Origin: an uncultured Bacteroidota bacterium | GTDB lineage: Bacteria; Bacteroidota; Bacteroidia; Flavobacteriales; Flavobacteriaceae | Length of the DNA stretch: 38,390 nt | Assembly (NCBI GenBank): GCA_902594485.1 | Contig: CACJMJ010000006.1 | Location: 1 to 38,390 of the forward strand | Reading direction: 5' to 3' | In this document: one piece after another, positions 24,937 to 33,217 of the stretch | Numbering within the stretch: the first letter of the stretch is position 1 | Layout of the letters: the number at the start of each line of letters is the position of its first letter | The notes under the pieces: model-generated | What the model was told of the DNA's origin: nothing | The model's database searches: none | Seen by the model: only the letters and a program-made list of their open reading frames with translations | Position numbers and translations under genes: made by a program

Positions 24937-26406
24937 TTGGCAAATAATAAATTAAAAAGAGAAATGGGACTTCTGCTAGTAACAGCTACTGGTATATGTT
25001 CAATGATGGGTGCATCTATCAATGTAATCCCTTTTATGATTCAAAAGAATGTACCTGGAATTGGGCCTTACGTTGTACCTGCTTTTTTATTTGCAGCTAT
25101 TCCTGCAATTTTTGCCGCATATGCATATGCAATATTATCTTCTGCAATGCCAAGAGCAGGGGGTAGCTATCTATATGCAAGTAGAGGATTAAGCCCATAC
25201 CTTGGTTTCATTGCAAGTTTTTCTCAATGGTTTGGCTTATCTATAGTTATAGGTGTGATTTCATACATAATCGTTCCATTTATTCGTGATGTTTTTTTTA
25301 ATCTAGGATTTATGAATATTTCAGATTTTTTAGAGGTAGGATCTGTTAGACTGATTATCTCTCTTTTTCTAATCTGGCTCTTTGTTTTAATTAACATAAT
25401 AGGTGGTAAAGTATATAAAAACACTTTGATACCCATGCTAGTTATTATGTTTGTTCTTGGAAGTATAGTTTTAATTACAGGATTAGTTTATGACCAAAAT
25501 GATTTTATTAATTCTGTCTTAAATTCGGAGAATAGAGTTATTGAGCCAATCTCAGATATTAAGTTTGATTGGAGAATATTTCTTACGGCATCGACTTTAA
25601 TGTTTTCTAGCTTTATTGGATTTGATGCAATAGCTCAGACAGGTAATGAAGCAAAAAACCCTACAAAAAATATACCACGTGCAATTTTACTTGCAATTTT
25701 TATAGTGGCTTCTTACTACATCCTATTTACTATCTCAGTATATAATATTGTTCCATGGAGTTTTGTTGCAGATGAGTCTATTACAAAAGATATAACAGCT
25801 CCTGGCTTATTGAGTTATGTGCTTCCACCATTTTGGGGAATTTTAATAATTATTGGAGCTGCAATTGCACTTATCAATGATTTACCTGCAATGATATTGT
25901 CTGTTTCAAGATTAATGTTTGCATGGGCAAAGGATAATATCTTCCCTAATAGAGTAGCCCTCATTCATTCAAAGTTTAATACACCATACATAGCAATCAT
26001 TCTTGTGGGATTTGTTGCAAGTATAGGAGCTATTGGCTCTCATTTTGCAGGAGACTTTTTCCTTGGTATAGATATTATGGTAACTTCCATGATGATAAAT
26101 TTCTTACTAATGTGTGTTACCCTTATCTCTATTCAAAGAGTCAATCTTAAACTATCTAGAAATATTACGGTAATTAAGAACCGAGCAATTCAACTTTTTA
26201 TTGGTTACACAGGAACATTAATTATCTCGGTCTTTTTAATAATTCACACATACAAGGATTTATCGTCCAATGTTGAAGAGTGGTATTTTCACTCAACTTA
26301 TATTTACTTAATCGTAATGACAATTGCCAGTATATATTTTGCTTTAAGATGGAAAACAGTCCAAGTAAAAAACAAAAACACATTTAAAACTCTACCAGTT
26401 GAATAG
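24937..26406 (+). CDS. APC-family amino acid permease
   Basis: 489 residues from a TTG start; the ATG at 24964 is an alternative, but the N-terminal K-L-K-R-E-M-G-L-L is typical for the family and favours TTG. About 12 membrane helices are present. APC signatures include G-A-S-I-N-V-I-P-F, P-R-A-G-G-S-Y-L-Y-A-S-R-G-L-S-P-Y-L-G-F (about 68-87) and F-D-A-I-A-Q-T-G-N-E-A-K-N-P (about 229-242). It imports amino acids or amines. It heads a plus-strand operon whose next gene overlaps it by 8 bases, and is divergent from the methyltransferase/AKR/fusion operon. It is the obvious uptake step for that pathway, whatever its substrate. Confidence 0.9.
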   Translation: MANNKLKREMGLLLVTATGICSMMGASINVIPFMIQKNVPGIGPYVVPAFLFAAIPAIFAAYAYAILSSAMPRAGGSYLYASRGLSPYLGFIASFSQWFGLSIVIGVISYIIVPFIRDVFFNLGFMNISDFLEVGSVRLIISLFLIWLFVLINIIGGKVYKNTLIPMLVIMFVLGSIVLITGLVYDQNDFINSVLNSENRVIEPISDIKFDWRIFLTASTLMFSSFIGFDAIAQTGNEAKNPTKNIPRAILLAIFIVASYYILFTISVYNIVPWSFVADESITKDITAPGLLSYVLPPFWGILIIIGAAIALINDLPAMILSVSRLMFAWAKDNIFPNRVALIHSKFNTPYIAIILVGFVASIGAIGSHFAGDFFLGIDIMVTSMMINFLLMCVTLISIQRVNLKLSRNITVIKNRAIQLFIGYTGTLIISVFLIIHTYKDLSSNVEEWYFHSTYIYLIVMTIASIYFALRWKTVQVKNKNTFKTLPVE

Positions 26407-27850
26407 GTTAGTAAATATCTCAGATAATAGTTCTGTACCTAGAGTTCTTATTGGTCTTTGGCAAATAGCGGATATGGAAAAAAATGGCAACATATTAGAT
26501 TCAGAAAGTGCATCAAAGTTTATGAATATATATGCTGATAATGGATTTACATCTTTTGATATGGCTGATCATTATGGATCAAGTGAAATCATTTCAGGGG
26601 TATTTAAGAATAACTATAAAAATCCCGATAAAATAAATTTATTCACAAAGTGGGTTCCAAAACCTGATATTATTTCTAAAGAATCTACAAGAGAGGCTGT
26701 GAATCTTGCGTTGAAAAGAATGAATCAGTCTCAAATAGATTTAATGCAGTTTCATGCATGGCATTATCAAGATCCAAGTTGGCTTGATGCATTATATTAT
26801 TTAAACGAGTTAAAGGTAGAGGGTAAAATTAAAGATATTGGTGTAACAAATTTTGATACAACACATTTGAGAATAGCTTTAGCATCAGGTATTCCAATTG
26901 TGTCTAACCAAATTTGTTATTCACTCTTAGATAGGAGAGCTAGTTTTGAGATGTCAGATTTATGTAAAGAATTTAATATTAAACTATTTGCATTTGGGAC
27001 TTTAGCTGGAGGTTTTTTATCTAATAAGTGGCTAGGAAAGTCAGAACCTAATATTAATGATAAACTTAATTGGTCTCAAATGAAATATAAAAGGTTTATT
27101 GATATTACAGGAGGGTGGTCTTTATTTCAGAACCTATTACAACAACTAAATTTAATTGCCAATAAAAAAAACACTTCTATCGCAAATATTGCAAGTAGAT
27201 ATATACTCGAAGATCCTAATGTTGCATCTGTAATTATTGGAGCTAGATTAGGAGAGAATAATCATGTTAATGAGCACAAAGAAATCATTGACATTAATCT
27301 CTCTATAAGTGAAAAAGAATTAATTTCTAAATCATTAAATTTATTAAAGAAAGTACCTGGAGATTGTGGGGATGAATACAGAAAACCACCATTCTTAACA
27401 GCATCAGGAGATTTGAGTCATCATCTTGATTCTATTCCAAATGTATTCAAGGTTAAAAAAATTAATAATATGAGAAAAAATATTTCAAGTAACACAAGTT
27501 GGGAAAAAATGGCTAGTTACTCTAGAGCAGTTAGGCATGGAAATAGAATAATTGTGTCTGGAACAACTGCAACCCATGAAGATAAAGTTATTGGTAAAAA
27601 AGATCCAATAGCTCAAACAGATTTTATCATTGACAAAATTGAGGCTTCCATCTCTTCTTTGGGGGGTAAATTATCTGAAGTTGTAAAGACAAGAGTTTTT
27701 GTGAAAAACATTGAAGATTGGAAAGATATTGCTGAAACTCATGGTAAAAGATTCAAGGGTATTAATCCAGCTAACACATTAGTTCAAGCTAAATTAGTTG
27801 GTGAGGAATATCTTGTTGAAATTGAAGCTGAGGCTATTATTAAAGATTAG
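26399..27850 (+). CDS. Aldo/keto reductase-RidA fusion
   Basis: 483 residues. It begins at a TTG that overlaps the permease stop by 8 bases; the first internal ATG would cut into the barrel. Residues about 14-320 form an aldo/keto reductase with D54 and Y59 in F-D-M-A-D-H-Y-G, K84 in F-T-K-W and H119 in F-H-A-W. A linker with P-G-D-C-G-D-E-Y leads to a RidA/YjgF domain (about 365-483) with the Arg of T-R-V-F-V-K-N-I (R432) and V-E-I-E-A-E-A-I at the end. RidA hydrolyses reactive enamines and imines released by PLP enzymes. Fusing it to a reductase suggests an imine is hydrolysed and the product reduced in turn. It should cooperate with the divergent PLP fusion. Confidence 0.88.
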   Translation: MNRLVNISDNSSVPRVLIGLWQIADMEKNGNILDSESASKFMNIYADNGFTSFDMADHYGSSEIISGVFKNNYKNPDKINLFTKWVPKPDIISKESTREAVNLALKRMNQSQIDLMQFHAWHYQDPSWLDALYYLNELKVEGKIKDIGVTNFDTTHLRIALASGIPIVSNQICYSLLDRRASFEMSDLCKEFNIKLFAFGTLAGGFLSNKWLGKSEPNINDKLNWSQMKYKRFIDITGGWSLFQNLLQQLNLIANKKNTSIANIASRYILEDPNVASVIIGARLGENNHVNEHKEIIDINLSISEKELISKSLNLLKKVPGDCGDEYRKPPFLTASGDLSHHLDSIPNVFKVKKINNMRKNISSNTSWEKMASYSRAVRHGNRIIVSGTTATHEDKVIGKKDPIAQTDFIIDKIEASISSLGGKLSEVVKTRVFVKNIEDWKDIAETHGKRFKGINPANTLVQAKLVGEEYLVEIEAEAIIKD

Positions 27851-27853
27851 TTT

Positions 27854-28300
27854 ATGTACTCAATAACTGTTGATGAAGATATCATTTTGGAGATAAAGGA
27901 AGTAGATATTAGTTCGCTTATTCCTCATGAAAAGGTACTCCTTGATAAGAAAGAGATATTAAAGAATAACCTTAAATATAAAAATGATGACATAATTATC
28001 TCAACAATAATTGTTTGTAGTGAATCAAATCTTATAATTGATGGTCATCATAGATATACTGCTCTTAAAGAGCTAGGATATAATAAAATTCCAGTTACTA
28101 TAATTAATTATTTTTCCAATCATATTATTACAGATGATAAGGATAGCCTTTCAAAAAATAAAATTATCAGTAACTCATTAAATGATAATTTATTTGAACC
28201 AAAAACTACAAAGCATTTAGTTTATTGTAATAAAAATAAAAGTTGGTTTCCAGTTACTCTATTATCTTCACTTTATCTTTTAGAATCAATAAAAAATTAG
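27854..28300 (+). CDS. ParB-fold protein, free-serine-kinase-like
   Basis: 148 residues, ATG start 3 bases after the previous stop. The N-terminal ~90 residues have the ParB/sulfiredoxin core: V-D-I-S-S-L-I-P-H-E (Glu26), then I-I-D-G-H-H-R-Y-T-A-L-K-E-L-G (61-75) and I-P-V-T-I-I-N-Y. This differs from chromosome-partition ParB and has no helix-turn-helix DNA-binding domain. It resembles the SbnI/SerK type, in which the ParB fold phosphorylates free L-serine with an essential Glu. It is the third gene of the permease operon, so a small-molecule kinase fits better than DNA segregation. The C-terminal 50 residues are not recognised. It overlaps the convergent metalloprotease gene by 4 bases. 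Confidence 0.65.
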   Translation: MYSITVDEDIILEIKEVDISSLIPHEKVLLDKKEILKNNLKYKNDDIIISTIIVCSESNLIIDGHHRYTALKELGYNKIPVTIINYFSNHIITDDKDSLSKNKIISNSLNDNLFEPKTTKHLVYCNKNKSWFPVTLLSSLYLLESIKN

Positions 28301-30624
28301 TTTTCTCTAGAAGTTAGGAATACTATATAGTTGTAATGATTCTTCAAAGTATTATTTGAAGATGATCTAGACTTTTTATTAGATAACTTATTGATTTCCT
28401 CTTTCATTGATAAAGCCTTAGACTTTAAAGCATCTTTTAAATCTTTTTCTTCGATAAGTGAAATAATTTTTTTTGTAAAACTTATTTGAAGATTTCTCTC
28501 TATCTGATTTGTTGGATTAATCTTGTCAAAAATTGATTCATATAGTAGATCAAAAAGTTCATTGTAGTTTAGCCCTTCTCCTACTATTGAATTATCTGAA
28601 GATAACATTCTATTTAGTCTGTAATTTGATAATAAAGAGTTGATTGATCGTTCATGCATGGCCTCAATCTTGTATAATCCATCAGAGTTATTGATCTGTG
28701 AAATTATTTCTTTATCTAATAACCATATTGGTGTTTTCCACAGCTCTGTATCAAGAAAATTTAATGCACGAATTTGATCTTGTTTATCAACATTTTTATA
28801 AGTATATGTTCCGCCTTGATTTGTATTTACAAGAGTTTGATTAACACCTCCTATCATTCCTATTACATGAAAAATATATCTTCTATAAACTCCTAGTAAC
28901 TCACCATATAGTTCTTCAAGATCTGCATAATCTTTATTTGGAGCATATGTCCATTTAGTTATGTTTTTAGCTACTATTTTTAAATTCTTTATTCCATAAT
29001 AACTAGCTTTCACTGGATCATCACCTATATTTTCAGTTTGTGAGTTTGGATCACCCCATGAAGATCCAAACATATAAATTGGATTTAAACTTTTTTGATC
29101 CACAAATTTTGAGAGAATTTCTTTTTCTTCATTTACAGATTTCCCAGGAAAGTGTCTATACCCCCATTCTATAGAGTAATCATCATAAGGACCAAGTTGC
29201 CTAATGAACCTTATATTTTTATCTCCAGGTTGAGCAATATAATTATATCTAGCATAATCCATGATAGTTGTAGCTATCCCCATTTTTTGAGTAAAATCGC
29301 CTGATCTAAGAGAATCAACAGGATATGCACTACTTGCCTTCATATTATGAGGAAGTCCAAGTGCATGACCAATTTCGTGAGATATTACTCTCCTCATCAT
29401 TTCTCCAATTTCTTTCTCTGGTGTTTCCAAAGTTCTTGCAGATGGATTAGCAGCTCCAGTTTCAAGTAAATATCTATTTCTGTAAGATCTTAAATGATTG
29501 TGATACCAGATTATATCACTTTCTAAAATTTCTCCAGTTCTTGGGTCAGAAACACTAGGTCCAGTTGCATTTCTTGTCTCAGACGCAACATATCTAACAG
29601 TGGAATATCTAATGTCTTCTGGGCTAAAATCAGGATCTTCATCTTTTGTAGGTGGATTCTTTGCAACTATTGCATTTTTGAATCCTGCTTTTTCAAATAC
29701 AGAATTCCAATCTTCAATTCCTTTAATAAAATATGGCCTCCATTTTTTTGGAGTTGCTGGATCTAGATAATATATAATCTTTTTTTTTGGTTCAACTAGT
29801 TCACCTCTTGAGTATGCTTCTTCATTATTTGGTTCAAGCCTCCATCTCCTTATTAATTTAAAGGAATCAGATTTTAATGCATTTGAACTATAATCTATCT
29901 TATTCACTGTAAACCATCCAACTCTATGATCAAAGTGTCTAATTTTCATCTTTTCATCAGGTAAAAGAATAAATGAATGATTTACTTGAAAACTAAAGGT
30001 TTTAGTTCTATTAATCCTGGGAGGCTTATTTGTATTAAATGTTAAAGTTGCAAGTATTTCTAAGTTCTCAGGAAAACTTCTAGCGGAATCAATACTGCTT
30101 CTTTTTCTGTCTACCCCACCAATTTTATATTGGTCTTTTACTCTAGAATTTATAATATTAAAGCCAGGAGAATCTTTTAAAAAATATTCAGATACATCAA
30201 TTAAGAATGAACTTTTATCATTATTCTTTATTTCAAAACTGGCTAGTATAGGAGAAAAATTATTTTCTACAACGCTTTCACTAATTGGATCATCAGGATC
30301 TGCAATATTATTATATGATAACTGCCTTATATCTAATCTATTATTCTTCTTGTAAAAACTTATAACTTGCTCAGAAGTTTTTGAACCAGCATTTATATAT
30401 GGTGAGTAACCTGATGGTACTTGAGCTAATCTAGTAACAACTAATATATCTTTTTCTAGTATTTCATTAGGGATTTCAAATAGTAGCTTATTGTTTTTTG
30501 TGTAAGAGTTTATTATGCCTTTAGACATATTCATGTCTTTGGTCAATGAGTCTACATTCTTTTTTTGGCTATTTAATGAAAATGAAAAAAATAGGGCAAC
30601 AAAAACTAATAGATAGTTCTTCAT
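28297..30624 (-). CDS. Exported zinc metalloprotease, DUF5117/DUF4953 type
   Basis: 775 residues, signal peptide ending in S-L-N-S-Q. The catalytic site is the full metzincin motif H-E-I-G-H-A-L-G-L-P-H (H416, E417, H420, H426), followed by T-I-M-D-Y, a Met-turn. The N-terminal part (about 30-290) fits the DUF5118/DUF5117 layout found before the DUF4953 peptidase domain in Bacteroidota. Y-Y-L-D-P-A-T-P-K-K-W-R-P-Y and I-E-D-W-N-S-V-F-E-K-A-G-F-K-N-A-I are conserved elements just before the catalytic region. It should cleave proteins or peptides in the periplasm or outside. It stands alone on the minus strand and overlaps the convergent ParB-fold gene by 4 bases. Confidence 0.88.
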   Translation of the reverse strand: MKNYLLVFVALFFSFSLNSQKKNVDSLTKDMNMSKGIINSYTKNNKLLFEIPNEILEKDILVVTRLAQVPSGYSPYINAGSKTSEQVISFYKKNNRLDIRQLSYNNIADPDDPISESVVENNFSPILASFEIKNNDKSSFLIDVSEYFLKDSPGFNIINSRVKDQYKIGGVDRKRSSIDSARSFPENLEILATLTFNTNKPPRINRTKTFSFQVNHSFILLPDEKMKIRHFDHRVGWFTVNKIDYSSNALKSDSFKLIRRWRLEPNNEEAYSRGELVEPKKKIIYYLDPATPKKWRPYFIKGIEDWNSVFEKAGFKNAIVAKNPPTKDEDPDFSPEDIRYSTVRYVASETRNATGPSVSDPRTGEILESDIIWYHNHLRSYRNRYLLETGAANPSARTLETPEKEIGEMMRRVISHEIGHALGLPHNMKASSAYPVDSLRSGDFTQKMGIATTIMDYARYNYIAQPGDKNIRFIRQLGPYDDYSIEWGYRHFPGKSVNEEKEILSKFVDQKSLNPIYMFGSSWGDPNSQTENIGDDPVKASYYGIKNLKIVAKNITKWTYAPNKDYADLEELYGELLGVYRRYIFHVIGMIGGVNQTLVNTNQGGTYTYKNVDKQDQIRALNFLDTELWKTPIWLLDKEIISQINNSDGLYKIEAMHERSINSLLSNYRLNRMLSSDNSIVGEGLNYNELFDLLYESIFDKINPTNQIERNLQISFTKKIISLIEEKDLKDALKSKALSMKEEINKLSNKKSRSSSNNTLKNHYNYIVFLTSREN

Positions 30625-30711
30625 AAGATAAGTTTATAACTAATATATAAAGTTTGTTCCAGTTAATTCAAAAGATTAATAGGGTAATATTAAAATTACT
30701 TACCATATTCA

Positions 30712-31917
30712 CTATTTAATCTTGTTAAATGTTAATCCAGCTTTTGAAACAAGTCTATCGAGAATGTTATCACCCATTGCATATGACGGAGTTAGTACAC
30801 CATATTTTTCTTCTAAATCATCTTTTGCAAGACAGACTGCACTTTCAGCTAACATTTTAGAGGTAGAGCCATAACCAGGATCTCTATCACCAGTTACTTT
30901 AAAAATGGATTTATTATCCTCACCTTGAAAAACAAAAAATCTTAAACTAAAATATCCGCTTTCTCTTTCTTTTTTATTTGGTCCCTGTCCTGGTTTAGGA
31001 GAAATAATATTAAAAATTTTATTAAAGAAAGATCCTGGTTTTGCGGCAAGAAACATAAGAGGAATTGATAGAAAAATTCCATTTAATTTTCCTTTAAATC
31101 CTTTCCCAGTCATTACGGCTTCGTCATATGTAAATTCTTTTCCATAACTGAAATTACTTAATGCATTACTCCTTCTAACAATTCGGGTATTAATTCCAGC
31201 CATTAAAAAAGGGGATATCCAGCTTTTAATTCTTTTATCATATTTCACAGATCTTAAATCTCTCTTATCAAGTCCATCTTGTTGCCCAACAGGATTTAGT
31301 CCGTAAGGATTAGTTAAACTTTTTCTTACTTCCCTATCTTTAAATGCCTCCTTGATTATATTCTGCATACTTGCGTATGTTCCCCCACTGTAGGTTCCTT
31401 TAGCACCTGTAACTCTCATTCTTATTGAGAGGTTTTTTTTGGAAATATTTTTATGAATATAATATACACCTAGATCTGATGGTATAGAATCAAAACCACA
31501 AGAATTAACTATTCTTACGTTATTATCTTTAGCATCTTCATGATGAAGATCAATCATTTTTCTAATCCACTGTGCTTCACCGGCTAGATCACAATAATGT
31601 GTTTTTGAGCTAACACATGACTTTACAAGTAGAGATCCGTATTTTGCATATGGGCCGACCGTAGTGCAAATTACCTTGGTTCTTTTTGTCATTTTTTTTA
31701 GGCTAATCTCATCAAAACTGTCTGCAATGATTATTGGAATTTTCTCATCAAGGTATTGGTCTCTTATTTTATTTAGCTTATTGCCATCTCTACCTGCTAT
31801 AGCCCATTTCAATTCATTAGGACTATAATTTTGAGATAAATATTCAGCAACAAGTCTGCCCGTAAATCCTGATGCACCCCAGATTATGATATCAAACTCT
31901 CTTTTATCTAACGACAT
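30712..31917 (-). CDS. Saccharopine-dehydrogenase-like protein (trans-acting enoyl reductase type)
   Basis: 401 residues, ATG start. The N-terminus is a Rossmann fold, I-I-W-G-A-S-G-F-T-G-R-L-V-A-E-Y-L (10-27), then W-A-I-A-G-R-D and C-T-T-V-G-P-Y. The motif H-Y-C-D-L-A-G-E and S-C-G-F-D-S-I-P-S-D-L-G are signatures of the saccharopine dehydrogenase-like oxidoreductases known as trans-acting enoyl reductases in mycobacteria and SCCPDH in animals. The late G-S-T-S-K-M-L-A-E-S-A also fits. It probably acts on a lipid substrate with NADPH in the cytoplasm or at the membrane. It stands alone, 73 bases from the divergent SGNH gene. The physiological substrate in Bacteroidota is not known to me. 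Confidence 0.82.
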   Translation of the reverse strand: MSLDKREFDIIIWGASGFTGRLVAEYLSQNYSPNELKWAIAGRDGNKLNKIRDQYLDEKIPIIIADSFDEISLKKMTKRTKVICTTVGPYAKYGSLLVKSCVSSKTHYCDLAGEAQWIRKMIDLHHEDAKDNNVRIVNSCGFDSIPSDLGVYYIHKNISKKNLSIRMRVTGAKGTYSGGTYASMQNIIKEAFKDREVRKSLTNPYGLNPVGQQDGLDKRDLRSVKYDKRIKSWISPFLMAGINTRIVRRSNALSNFSYGKEFTYDEAVMTGKGFKGKLNGIFLSIPLMFLAAKPGSFFNKIFNIISPKPGQGPNKKERESGYFSLRFFVFQGEDNKSIFKVTGDRDPGYGSTSKMLAESAVCLAKDDLEEKYGVLTPSYAMGDNILDRLVSKAGLTFNKIK

Positions 31918-31990
31918 ATTTTAAATTTTTGGGGATTAAACGAAACTTGGTTAAAATTAAAAGAATATTTACCTTCTTGAAATAAAAACA

Positions 31991-32773
31991 ATGAAAAATA
32001 TTTATAATTTTTTTGTAATACTATTAATCTTTTCAAACTCGTTGTTATCTCAGGAGGTTGAAGATCAAGATAGAAATCAAGAACCAAGAACAATATTATT
32101 CATCGGGAATAGTTACTTATATTATGGGGATAGTCTTCACAATCATTTCAAACGTATGGTTGAGGAGCACCTTGAGAACTATGATGGTGGAGCATCTGTA
32201 AAATCTGCAACAATAGGCGGAGCAAGATTAAAACATCATGACGTTGAAAGACTAGTTAAGCCAAGAGCAATAAGTTCAATTAAAAAATTTGATTTAGTTA
32301 TTCTCCAAGGTGGAAGTTCTGAGCCATTAACTAAAGAAAACCGAAAAGAGTTCTCTTACTTCGCTAAAAAACATATAGAATCTATCGAGGCAAATAATTC
32401 TAAAGCAGCTCTTTATATGACTCATGCTTACGTCAAACCTCATAAAGATTTTGAAGATAATCAAATAAGAATTATTGAAGATATTTATACAAAAGTTGGT
32501 AAAGAAAATAATGTTCTTGTAATTCCTGTTGGCTTAGCTTTTGAAATTGCATATAAGGAATTCCCAGACATAAAACTCCATCAAGATGATGGGACACACC
32601 CAAATCTTAAAGGAACATACTTGGCAGCATGTACTGTTTTTGCAAGTATATATGGAATATCTCCAATAGGCCTAAAATATGATTACTATGGGGCCATAGA
32701 TGAAGGGGATAAGATGCTTCTTCAAGAAATTGCAGATAAGGCTACATCAGTGTACTTAAAAAAGAATTATTAA
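31991..32773 (+). CDS. Secreted SGNH/DUF4886-like hydrolase
   Basis: 260 residues, signal peptide ending in L-L-S-Q. The nucleophile block is F-I-G-N-S-Y-L-Y-Y (Ser41), followed by a Gly block near I-G-G-A-R-L (76-80) and the C-terminal D-D-G-T-H-P-N (D200, H203). In place of the usual Asn block there is L-Q-G-G-S-S-E (105-111), as in DUF4886-type proteins. It probably removes acyl groups from a glycan or similar substrate outside the cytoplasm. It is divergent from the enoyl-reductase-like gene and its stop overlaps the end of the convergent GNAT gene by 4 bases. It is the third SGNH-type enzyme in this window. Confidence 0.78.
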   Translation: MKNIYNFFVILLIFSNSLLSQEVEDQDRNQEPRTILFIGNSYLYYGDSLHNHFKRMVEEHLENYDGGASVKSATIGGARLKHHDVERLVKPRAISSIKKFDLVILQGGSSEPLTKENRKEFSYFAKKHIESIEANNSKAALYMTHAYVKPHKDFEDNQIRIIEDIYTKVGKENNVLVIPVGLAFEIAYKEFPDIKLHQDDGTHPNLKGTYLAACTVFASIYGISPIGLKYDYYGAIDEGDKMLLQEIADKATSVYLKKNY

Positions 32774-33213
32774 TTAGGAACCCATTCATAAAAATTACAT
32801 AATTCATTCTTTTTAAAACCTGTTGATGGATATAACATATTGCCGATATCATTTGACTTTTCAGTTTCTAGCATCATCCCACATGCTTCCGATTGTATGA
32901 CTAGTTCCTTAGACCTGTCAATTAGTAGCTTTGAATATCCTTTACCTCTTTTTTTAATATCAACAAATAAATCATTTAGTAACCAATATTTGCTAACTCT
33001 AGTTGATGAGAATATTGGATATAATTGCACAAAGCCAGATAATTCATTATTTAAATCACAAACAAATATTTTGGAGTCTTTATTTTCAATCCTGGATCTT
33101 AAGAATTCGTTAGCAACTTTTAAATCAGATTTTTTTCCATAAAACATTCTATATGAATTAAACAAATCCGATAGATTTTCAAGATCAGACAATTTAGCTT
33201 CTCTTACTTGCAT
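32770..33213 (-). CDS. GNAT-family N-acetyltransferase
   Basis: 147 residues from the ATG at 33213, giving the usual M-Q-V-R-E-A-K-L-S-D-L opening. A TTG four codons further upstream would overlap the preceding gene by 8 bases and add nothing conserved. Motif A for acetyl-CoA binding is K-K-R-G-K-G-Y-S-K-L-L (about residues 89-99), preceded by the strand W-L-L-N-D-L-F-V. The C-terminus has the usual L-E-T-E-K-S-N and L-Y-P-S-T-G-F-K-K. It transfers an acetyl group to an amine of an unknown small molecule or protein. It follows the DUF1080 lipoprotein gene after 4 bases, so they are cotranscribed. Confidence 0.85.
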   Translation of the reverse strand: MQVREAKLSDLENLSDLFNSYRMFYGKKSDLKVANEFLRSRIENKDSKIFVCDLNNELSGFVQLYPIFSSTRVSKYWLLNDLFVDIKKRGKGYSKLLIDRSKELVIQSEACGMMLETEKSNDIGNMLYPSTGFKKNELCNFYEWVPN

Positions 33214-33217
33214 TGTG

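Noticed and set aside
24873-25022. A 50-residue N-terminal extension of the methyltransferase
   Set aside because: The frame is open, but the added residues are not methyltransferase-like and overlap the divergent permease gene. The ATG at 24872 gives a normal N-terminus.
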